Source: Trachythela sp. YZ-2020
Lineage: Eukaryota > Cnidaria > Anthozoa > Malacalcyonacea > Clavulariidae
DNA length: 64,000 bases
Assembly: GCA_016169945.1 (NCBI GenBank)
Contig: JADLSH010000375.1
Coordinates: 1,092,501 to 1,156,500, forward strand
Direction of reading: 5' to 3'
The notes beneath the pieces are model-generated. The model was not told the origin of the DNA. It made no database searches and saw only the letters and a list, made by a program, of their open reading frames with translations. Shown piece by piece: positions 46,635-58,600 of the stretch; the first letter of the stretch is position 1, and each line of letters opens with the position of its first letter. A program made the translations under genes and the position numbers.

Positions 46635-49600
46635 TTAAAGAAGTCCAGCCTCTTTTTTCTTCTTCGTTATTTCATCTTCGATAAAAGCAATTTTCTTTGT
46701 CAATAATTCTTTCTTCATGGTGAAACCATCAAGTTGATTTTTCACCAAATTTCTTTGATCCTCGCTTAATTGCTTTTCGTCCGAAACCGACATCAACAGT
46801 TGTGATTCTCTGTCTGCCATTTGAACAAGCTCGGCGTTTTTCGCGTCGAGATGCCGCTGAAGTTCGTTGAGTTGCGCTAGTGTCAGATCTTTTGGAGTCT
46901 TAAAGTGACTCCGCGCTTTCTGATTGGTCCTAAAAAGAATTAAACGGTTTTAACTTCTAACTTGGCATAGAAATTCACAAACTGGGAAGGTTAATTAACA
47001 TCTGCACAACCCAGGCAAGAATATTTAAGTTGAACCACGGATCCTTGGGCTTGGATGAGAAGTTAATTAGTAGTGGTAAAATGTTTAGTAGTCAATTATT
47101 CCCATTCTATGGCAGTATTATATCTGGGGAAATTATTTAATCTGTTAGTCAGATTAAAATAGAATTCATGCAGAAACGAACATTAACACTAACAATTAAT
47201 GAATGCGTTCAACTGTCTGACGGGTTTTTGCTGATTTTAGATGCGTGCTCTCTGCTCGATTTTCCATGATTTTCCAACTGTAATTGTAACTGTAACTGTA
47301 ACTGTGTAACTGTAACTGTAACTGTAACTGTAATTATATACTACATTTGGTTCTGATTCACTAATTATGTAAAAGAAGTGGTAGATGGAATAATAATTTC
47401 ATATTGCCCCGAAGATATTACAAGGCACTACGCAACTTCAGTTAAATTACATCTTGCAAACGTAAATCCTTTTTGGATCTTTTAGCATAGTTCTCTTTGC
47501 TATCATATTTTTGACAAAACTTCGTTTCACCGACCCGGAGTATCACGATTAACACCAACGTAACAATTGAAACACAATGTTATTATAGTTAAGGCTATGG
47601 TGGAAATTGAGCCAAAATAACATGTTTCTTCCTTATGGATAATAAGAGAGCTGTTTACATCCATTTGTAAAATAATTATTAAGGACGTACCTTTGTAAAT
47701 TCGAGATAGGCGCGTCCTTTTTTGTTCCTCGTAATTGCTGCAAACGGGCAGCTGCAAACTCTTTTGTAGATTTGGTTGGAGTGTGAAGCGTTGCCAGGTA
47801 ACCTCGTAGTTTTGCTTTATCCATGTACGAGTTTTGGTCCATAACACGTGTATTTATAGCCTAAAGGTAAGCACCAGACAAATGAATGGAGTACTCACTC
47901 AATGGTACACGTACCCAAATGAACAACCCTTTATGGCAAAAAAAGGGAGGCAGGGGCGGAACCAGGCTCATCTGACAGAGGGGGTGCAGAGATTTCCGGG
48001 GGCGGGGGTGCACCCTTCCACCAACAGCTCAAATTATGTCAAAGATGCCATAGATCGTGAAAATTTTTCTGGACTCAGTATGTGAACTGATTTGATATGA
48101 CTTTTTGGTGGGGGGAGTGGGATGCTGACGTTCTGTAGGGTACGCACCCTGCACCTCCCAGTAGATCCGCCTATGAAGGGAGGGCGTGTCGCGTCATACA
48201 GTCAATAGCATCTACCATGAACAGCACTTTATGACATGTTTAATGTTCACGCAAGATTGATCTAAAGTCGTAAAGATGTCTAAAATCTTCACTTGACATG
48301 TTTTATTTAACTTAAAAAATAAGAATCAACTATGAACGTGATTAACTGAGCAAATTAAAACCTGACAAGTTTTGCGTATACATGTTTTTAAGCATTGTCC
48401 ATAGGTTGACACAATCGGCGGTAATTGGGGTTAATTCCATCAATTCAAGCCACATCGTCAAATGTGCACATGACGAATCCTATGTCCTACTATAAATAGA
48501 CGTTCAAAAATTACCGTTTTAATCTGCTTACAAATAAATGTTTCATATGGGAATAAGAGACAAAGAATTCTTGCGGTTTCGTGGAAATTTATAGCCTAAT
48601 CATAGCATCGTTAAATTAAGGCAAAAGGAATAATCGGTCAATGTCAGGAAATACTTGGTTTACGGATATGATTAAAATAATAGTAGTCGGTAAGTCCGAA
48701 GAGAATACACTGAGTAAAGTTTATAACAGAACCAAATTTAATAATCTGTTTGTTTTAAAAACAACAGCTCTTTGAAATCGATATTTTTATCCTCCAGGCA
48801 TTCGATTTCTATCTGGAAGGACATGTTTTTAAATTTCCATACTTTGCGAAGCCTTGGTAAATACGAGATTATTTGAGTCAGCAGTACTTAGACTATTATA
48901 GTTCATTGTGTACTTCATGTCAGAGCACTTTTTGCAATCATACATTCATACGTTGAATTTTTAATCTATTTTTCTCACTTTCTGATTTATTAAAAAATGT
49001 CTGAAGCTACAGATATTCGCCCAAAAACTACAATCTTAAGTTACCTTTGGTGAATAATCGACATCGTTGATACTGGTCACTTTGATATTAACCAGTTCAC
49101 CAACAACATTAGTACGTTGCGTCATTGTGGAGACGTGTTGGAAAGCCTTCTCCAGAGGAGATTTGCCATTCGTCGTTGTGTCATTAATAAGCGTATGTGC
49201 CGCATCGGTGGAACGAGCTCGAGCAAAGAATAGATCTTGACAGCATATTCGCATTGCCTATAAGAAAGAATTCTTAGGATAAGCGATATAACGTGCGGGC
49301 TAATGAAACAGATGCATTCGTCAAAATAAATTTCATTAATAATAAATTTATAGCAAAACACAAATAAGGGAAATAAGGTAGCAAGACGTAGTTTGGAAAA
49401 GTGGTAAGAACGCGCATACTTTAAACCAACTTTAGAGGCAAATTCTTCCTAAAATTCTAATTGTTTTGAGAAGTAATAAAATACACTCGAAAGCTGTGTA
49501 TCATCTGATTTCCAAACAGTTCGAAGCTCGCGCAAAAACTGGGCGTCTGGCTTATAAACTTCTCCGTGTTTGGAAATCGGATAATAAAAGGCCTCTCGTA

Positions 49601-52600
49601 TACTGTTACGTGAATGTTGAAATTTCCTGCAGAGCTTGGAACGGGACGTAGTAAAGTTTTGACGTTTGCACGAATAGTTTCACATGAATGGTAATCACTG
49701 ATCTGAAGTATAACTGGATTTGGTATCTATTGTGTTAAAAATGAAGCCGGAAGTCAGCCATTACTAAGGGACCAACTGACAACATTTTTAGCGTATAATG
49801 GTAGAAATTCATTTCTTGAGATGCTTCATATATTTAAATGATGTAGTAATCTGGTATTTTTAGAGTTCGAGACGTTATAAAAAGAAATATAGAGACAATT
49901 TTCCTGTATATTTTGTCCCTTAGTAATTCCGGATTTCTATTGCACTAGTGAACAATAGATTGCGCTATCCAGTCTACTTTTCAGATCAGTGATGGCAATC
50001 CACCTTCGCAGGTAACTCTGTGCCAAACTACACCCCGAAATATACTGACCTTATAAAAAGCTCGCAAGAACAACGGATTTTGATCGTCGGCCAGATCATC
50101 CACAAATATGTGCGATAAACAATGCATGATAACGACGACAAAATCACCAACCGAATGGAGCCGTTCTTCACGAACAAAGAGAATCTGTCGACTGTGCTCG
50201 TAGAAAAATGAATTTCGGAATGCATTGTTGTCGTAGTTATTCGGAGGTAGGTTGGAAGCAAGTAACAATGTCACAGAAGGTACATTCATTCGATTTTCTA
50301 AAAGCTGTGTCACAAACACTCCGAAACGATATACCACAAAATTGGCTGGCGATAGCTCATTGATATCAACCGGTATTAAGTCCCCGGAGCAAAGCCATTG
50401 TGCATCCTTCAGATCTATATACGGCCTTCCTCGAGTCGCCCCCAGCACTCCATTTCCTTCGACACTAATGCCTTGGTTTAAAAGTTGTTCGATTTCGTCG
50501 ACTCTTTCAAATACAGGAGAGGATATAAGCAGGGACAACCAATCGTTTTCGGACATGTTTTCAGGAAGACCAGCTGTTACAACAGGAGAACCGCTTACGC
50601 TTGTCGTACCCGCCATCACAGGAGCAATATTACCAGTTTGAGGACTTAAAGTGCTTGATAATACCGTAGATTCGTGACGCGCAATTTGAACACCATCCAC
50701 GCGACTGTCAGGCGATCTTTCTTCACCGGTCTGTGCAGTTATTTCAGCGTTCTCGATCCCAGACTCTTTTCGTTTTCTTCTTCTCGCTTCCAGTTTCTCC
50801 TTCAGAGCAGCCTTCATACGTTGTTGTTCGCTGTGTAAATGCTGTTGGAATTTCGCCATGTTTGCTTCGTGTTCCTTGAGAAGACGCTGTAAACAACACC
50901 AGAAGTTTGTTATTATGTGGACAACAAAATTATTTCATTGATTTCATTTCAATTGATTTTTCTAGTTTAAATAATATTATAATCCTTCTATATTTATCAA
51001 CCGGGCAACTTAGCAAAAATGTCACAGATTCGGAGATTTTTAGTGGTAAAATGTTCTACTGTATTTAAAATAATCTTCAAATTTAAACAATTGGATTCCA
51101 CACTAGATTCCTAAAATGGAATAAATTAACAATCAACATTGAAAAAACGCCATTTTTCACGACAATGGGGCCGATCAAATGGTTGAACGAAAAATGAAGC
51201 TTACACAAAATAATTTCTTTCTCTTTCAAAATACAAAATGAAATATTCTCTGGGAGAGAGGTCAATTCTGCGAACACCGCACCTATCGTCAATGGTTGAA
51301 TAATCAAGCAAATTTTGGTAGACGCTGGTGTATGTTGATTTACTTGAGTGTAAGAAGCTGTATGACGGGGAGGCGGAAGTGCGGGCCGCATAAATCCCCA
51401 GATATTAACCACCTATGATATAGTCACCTCTTTCTCCGGTTCAGCCTGTCCTCGCTGTGCCATATCCAATTTTTTCTTCGCTTCTCTTTCCTGGCTTTGT
51501 TTTCGTTTCCGACATTCGCGTTCTGCCTCTCTTTCTGCCAAACGTAGAGCTTCTCGTTCGCGCTCTTCTTCCAGATCTGTTTCCATTCGCCTGAAAACAT
51601 GAACACCACGTCAGTTATCAGGGGCGTCGAAACAAGCTCAGGGCGGCGGCCGGGGTAGGCTCCTCCGGGAAGAGAACGTTACCCCAATTATTTATGTATA
51701 TATATATGTACAAGATGAAAAGTTCTGGATCACCTGTAGGGGCTTTCTGGCCAACCACCTGTTTGGCTGCGGATAATTTTGCATTTTGACCTCGCAAGAT
51801 TACATCTCCTGTATTTTTAGATATGATTTGAAATCAATCTGAATTTGAAATAAATCTGAATATTGAATATCTGAATATCAATTTGAAATCAATCTGAATA
51901 AGAAATCATCTTTAAACGAAGAGCAGCAGATTGGCCCTACTGGTGCCGGCGAGCGGTTATCCAATTTATCTCATGCAACTGTTATGAAAGCGAAAGCTCC
52001 TTTATAACCCTCTCCTATAATTTTTCTCATGATCACATGATGCACCAGAGTCCCCGCGTGAGTAACTTCAGGCAGTCTCTCAATCATCTTTTTCAGTGAT
52101 TTCTATACATGACGCTGCTATATAACTAATATACCAGTATGCGAAAAAGAAATCAATTAAAACTGCTCAAAGCATTCACTGCAAAAGTATTTTATCTTTT
52201 CTCTTATTATCTATCTCTAGAATATTAGAGCGTATCCAAAAGATCAATGCATCATATTTGGTGTATATTTGTATATGACACTTCTCGAAGCTAATATTCC
52301 AACATTATAACATTATATAACAGACGCGAACTTCTCTGTAAGGTGCAAAATGGAAAAGGAGCACTCAACATCCAAAACTCTGATTTTTTTGCCTGATAGG
52401 ACTGATATGTGCGATAACATTTGCGATCTCATCGTACAATTAATACAAAATGTATGTCACACTAACGCTACTTTCTACTTTTATACCAAATTATACGAAA
52501 ATAGTATGATTCTTAATAGATTAGTAGTGTTTAATTATGTAATATATAGTTTTATTTTAATATTAACTGTTTTAAACATACAAACATATCATATATATAT

Positions 52601-55600
52601 CTATAGCTTATATGTGATTTCAGTCATGTGTTTGCAAGATGTATATTTTAATAAACGATTTGATTGATTGATTGAAAGTGTCGCACCGTGGATATGACGA
52701 TATGGCCTATCAATATCCTTTTGGTTAATCTTGATAAATAGTTTTATTCTGTTCAAACGAACGGATAGGAAAGGCCATTGTTAATATCACTATTTTATTA
52801 TTCAAAAATGTGTATTGCACGAGAGGAAAGCATTATATGTATACTGATAAAATGATATATAGATACTTTAGATAGATGGCTTTATTGATGGACATGTCGC
52901 AGCATAGCATTTTAGCCCCCCACCATCCCAAAGTTGTCAAACATTTCCTGGTCGTTACTCATGCGGCATGATCCAAATTTGTGTTCTTTCATATCTCCAA
53001 AGAGAGCACTTGTAAATGACCTAGTACTTAAGAAGAATGAAATTAACTTTATACAATCGTATTTGAAATTTGATATTTATTAACACCAATATTTTCGTTG
53101 TAACAATAACATTCCATCCTAAGATTCCATGAAAATTCATTACGGTACGTATCAAATTTTATATCAGTTGAAGGTAAAGTCAACCAACAAAAGTTTTAAT
53201 CAGGCACCCAATATACATGTCTAGACATATAAAACACAAAACATGTCTTTAAACGTTGTCCATGGGTAGACATAATTGGGCGGAAAAATAACTGCTGCGT
53301 CAGTACAGCGAGTACGGTGGTGGTTGACCACTATATGGTGCTTGCGGTTGACCAACAGGGTAAACTGCATCATAGTTAATATTTGAACAAGTAATCGCGG
53401 CCACTGTTGTAACTGGTGCTGTTCGCGATGCCGCGACAATCAAAACGGACGATCTGCGGCGATATGAACAGTAATAGTACAACACAACAGTAACAACTGT
53501 AGCAAGTACGCCAAGAACACACAGTACAAGTACTGTACGACGATAATCCAAGCAGCCACAGCACAGTCCCTTTTTTGACATGTATAATCACAACAGTATT
53601 CATTATCACCGCCGCAGTTTGAATTAAATACGCAATCGTATCCAACACAGCTGTGACGGCATTCGTCGTAATTGCAACATACTCTTGATCCAGGGCACTC
53701 GCTATTTCCACTGCAGAAAGCACTGATGTCCCCGAACAAAACGACGAAAAACGGCACAAACAAGATGGCTTTAACAACAACCATATTTTATTTCAAAGCG
53801 AAAGGGTTTGACGCAGACAATGTTTGTTGCATCTGTGGTTGCATGTAGGCGTCCTGGTGTATGGCGTCATATTATCGCCAATATTCATGATTGTCATCGT
53901 TCAACATGTTTCCGACATTGAAGTTATTTCGGACATTGAAGTTGTTTATTATTCAACATACGTTCGACATTGAAATTAAATCGGACATTGAACATGTATA
54001 TTATCCAACACATTTTCGACATTGAAGTTAAATCGGACATTGAACATACCAATTATTCAGCGCTCATCAGAAGTTGAATGTTAGAGATATGTTGAAAATT
54101 AATCAGCACATGAAAGTCATGAATATGAGAAGTTGAATATTGGCGGCGATAGATCAAAGCGTGAGATGTCCGCCAATATTAATTTAACATAATTCCCATC
54201 ACCCCCCGGTACAGACACGAGGAAAAATATCAGATTCGCCGTGTTAGTTGCAAAGAGTGGTTTCAAACCAAGGTATAGTGCGAGTCCGTTTCTGGCGCAC
54301 GAAATAAAGAGATTTCTCACGCGCTATTTACTGTATGCATGCGTACCTTATAAAAATAGAAAACGACAGGACCAAGACGTAACTTTAGTTCACGGTACCG
54401 TAAATTTGAAATAAAAAATTTTAATTACAATTAGTGGTGAGGAAGACCAAAATGGAAACTATAAAGCTTATTTTGAAATTTATAGACTCCTCATAGTACG
54501 TGTATTTTTGCAATTAATTAAATATTGTATATGGCGACTTATGTCATTACCATTGTCATTGAAAGACTTAGGAGTTATCTTTTGTTACAGCATTATCGAG
54601 GTTTGTAGGAGCATCTTGCTTGGCCAATAAATTTAAATTGGGCCATAGCGATAATGATTTGAATGAAGGCACAACGCGAGCTGACTTTTCCATGAGGGCT
54701 ATTTACTTTTAATTGTTTGAATTGCGTTTCGCTTACTTGTTCGTGTGTACGGCAAACAAGTTTTTTTCCATCATCTTTTCTTGACAAGTTTTACGAGCCC
54801 GTGCATGTATTAACGACACAAGTGAATACTTCATGTTTATAGTGGCAATGGTCGCTCGACTAGATCGAAGATAAGGGTGCAGTGTCGCACTGCGCATTTC
54901 CTTGTCAAGTTTTCCTTGTCGGCCGTACACACGAACAATTTCCAACAATTTCCCATGTTCGAAAGCTGGCACGACTAGCTTTTGAACAAGGCTCGTTGTC
55001 AAGGAAAACTTGCTCGTCTGTACGGTCTACGGGGCTTTATTCCTGTATGAGATCCATTGAACTCACAATTTCACAAGTGTTTCAGTTTCTCGACGATGCT
55101 CTATACATTTACTGTTGGGATTTATTGAGGTTTCAGCGTCGGTGGTGCCGTGGTGATCTTATAAACTAATAACTTTTCGGTCTTTTCCTTTCATGTATGT
55201 ATTGTTCACGCTCTCATTAAACATGGTTATAGGTCGTATCACGGCGACTGACGTTATACTAGTTAGTCTTGCTCGTGTCGTTCTTATATTTAGTTTTAGA
55301 CTTCATAAATTCTATAAAAGCTCATGTTACTGTTACTTTATAAACAATTCCCTATTTCGTGCGCCAGAAATGGACTCGCACTATACCTTGGTTTGAAACT
55401 ATTAAACATGGGGAATCTGATATTTTTCCTTGTGTCTGTACCGGGGGGTGATGTGAATTATGTTAATTAATATTGGCGGACATCTCACGCTATGATCTAT
55501 CCGCCGCCAATATTCACTACTTCTCATATTCATGTGTTGATTCATTTTCAACATATTTGGAACATTCAACTTCTGACTGGAGTGCTGAATAATCGGTATG

Positions 55601-58600
55601 TTCAATGTCCAATTTAACTTCAATGTCGAAAATATGTTGTATAATAAACAACTTCAATGCCCAAAATAACTTCAATGTCGGAAACATGTTGAATGATGAC
55701 AATCATGAATATTGGCGGTAATATGACGCTTTCATGTGCTTTCATGAATTTTACAATGAATGTCATGACGCGCTCACTTCTAGCTGCGAGCCTGCCTGCC
55801 CGATCAATGCGCAGGCAAAACCGCAAAAGGCCACTGAATAAAAACAAAGAAGCCTGTCCGGAGGAGAGTGGTATGGACATCTCAACTTTTTTGGCTGCAT
55901 TCTCTATTACATATATTATCCCGCATTCAATTACTACATTTGATCACAATTTCTAAGAGTTTTTAAATGATTCATTTTCATGATGCAATAACCAAGGTTA
56001 ACAGCCAGGTAACCATGCTTCGATACACGTCAGCACGTAACGTGACCAAAGGGGGTATGTAACATGAGAGCATAGCTAGTGATCGAGTGGTCGGCATCAG
56101 TTATCGTTGCGTGTTAAGGATCTTGCATGGATCTTAGGCCTGAGTCCAAGTCAATCTCGTTCCCCGAGCCTGCGATCCTTCGGGAAGAATCGAGTCCAAG
56201 TAACAGTAGTCGTCCCAGGCCACCCGTCGGTCATCTGGGCTAACATTTCACAATCCAAACGGGTAAACGACGAAGGTGTTAATGTATCAGAACTTAACAT
56301 ATTTTACAAAATTATTGAACGGTATTTTTATGTACGAATCTACCATGACTGATAAGACGTTGAACTGTGATGTTTAATGACAAGGGATTAAATAGATTTA
56401 TTGAACCATCAATTGTGAATGAAATCCCAACACGCAGCCAATCAGCCAGCGCCTCGTTTTCAACACACTTCCATAATAATAAACTGTAGAAAACCAAAAA
56501 GCCTCTCCGGAGGAGAGAGAAGTTCAACCCGATTCCAAACTTTAATTCCAATTCGAACCCTAACTTGAAACATAACCCAGTAAATAGCATTACTCCTAGT
56601 GACAAAGACCCGAGCAATGTCTGAATACTTCAAAGTGACGGCCCCCGGTAAGTAGCGACTCCCCTACATTAACTTTGTAACCCTTCTAAATATTCTCGAG
56701 AGTAGTAGCGATCATTGAGTCATTTTTGCGTTCTACATTACAACATGTTTTAATGAATCGTATTCATTCAATCATTTTGCTACTACGCAAATACACAAAG
56801 AGTTTATGCTTTACATTTTTGCTGAAGAATATGCGTTCTATTCGCTCTACGACAATCTCAGTGATCGCCACTAGAAGGGGTACAAAGTTCATGTTATACT
56901 ACCTACGAGGGGCGGCACTTTTGGAGTTTTACGGTATACTTGCTCCGTTAATTTGTTAATTGATCAATTGTTGTCGAAACAAACCGGCGAAATTTTGTCG
57001 ACGAATCGCGTCAAAAATTCAAGTATTTGATCGTTAAACTTATTTCAATTATATTACGTCAGCTTATGAAGTATTACCTGATCTCGTCGTCCATCTCTTC
57101 TTTTTGGGTGACACTTTGCTTTCGTCTTGCTTCTTTCATTTGGTTGATTTTCTCTGACATGGCAAAAGTTGTTCGTTCCTGGAATTCCTTCGCATTTTGA
57201 GCTGCTCTCTCAGCCTCTTCTTCATAAGACTTGCTCAATTCCTGCGAACATGAAACACTAAATACCTTAGTAAAACTCATATTTGCAGAATCTCTCTAAA
57301 CAGGCTTTGTGATAGCTAATCAAAAGCTCTACCTAATTTCATCATTTCATAACATTAAAAATAGTTTAGGCGATTAAGACTCGTATGTCGACCTCATCAG
57401 CATGTCGCCATATAATTACAATAATAAGTAGCGTGCAAAGACGTCAAGACCATGCTTGCCGGGGGTGTCTCTATATTTTTCGTCGCTGTTGCTAATTTTT
57501 ACTCAATTTACCAATAAAACTATAAACATTTTATATAAGAATTCCATTTAAATATCTATAAATATGCTGGCCATATAGTGCTACAGTACGTGGTATTCTG
57601 TCATTGGGGAAACTCATCGATGATAAATCGACAAAATTTTGATGAGTGCTATTTTTGATGAATGCTCTAAGTAGATTTTTGATGCATGCTCAAAATACGC
57701 TTTCATGAACAGAACCTCCGTTTTACTGACCAAACGAGTTCGGAACTTGGGTTGCACCCCCCCCCCAAACAGGCCCCTCTCCCCGCTAGCTACGCCCACA
57801 AGAAAACAATCTAACCTCTTCTGTGATTAGGTCAGTCATCGTTCCGGCTAATTCCTGCAGTTGTCTTTCCCTGAGACGAAGTCGTTCGTGCGCGTGTTTT
57901 ACTTCCAGTGACGGTTGAATATGGTTATCTGTCTCGTTCAACTGAGCCTCTGTTTCTTTATCAAATTGATCGAGCTCTCCCTAGAATTTGAAAACCAAAA
58001 GGTAAAACTAACTGATTCATGATTATCATTTGAGAAATTAAAACGATATTTTATCGCAATATCCGTGAAATAAACCACAAAATAGAGCGAAGCTTTCTTT
58101 CTTTCAAAGCTATTATGAAAATGGTCGAAATATAACAATATATTATCCACTGTTTTCTTTTTCATTGGTGACTCGGTTGTTTGACTACTTATTTTTATAT
58201 TTACCAACACATCCTAATACATCTTTAGAAAGGTTGCACAAAATTCAAATCATTCGTTTAAACAAGTTTACCTTCTATACCCTTAATTGAACTATTGATG
58301 GACGTAAAGGTATACACTATACCTTATGTCGTATCTTCAGCTCAGCCTTCTTTTGAGCCAACTGATTGGGCGTCAAGCCTTCTGGATTTGATAATAACTC
58401 AATAAATTCCTGAAAAATAAGTGTAGAATAAATTATACTCGTCTATACTTCTATACTTCTATACTTCTATACTTCTATACTTCTATACTTCTATACTTCT
58501 ATACTTCTATACTTCTATACTTCTATACTTCTATACTTCTATACTTCTATACTTCTATACAGGGGCGCCGGAACGTAGCCGAAGCGGAGGGGGCAGCGCC

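Larger units (their letters stand above)
38185..49372. repeat. segmental duplication copy 3 (11.2 kb)
   Basis: It ends ...CAAATAAGGGAA and then continues into unique coiled-coil intron sequence, so its right edge is the ancestral locus. It lacks the copy 1 hAT-like elements and has a private foldback insertion at 42995-43203. Confidence 0.9.

Noticed and set aside
50252..50641. 129-codon plus-strand frame opposite the large exon of the coiled-coil gene
   Set aside because: It is antisense to an exon with clear splice sites and protein-like composition; a shadow frame.
54733..55169. Frames inside the long-TIR element as a transposase
   Set aside because: No catalytic motif or recognisable domain; the frames are short and overlap on both strands.
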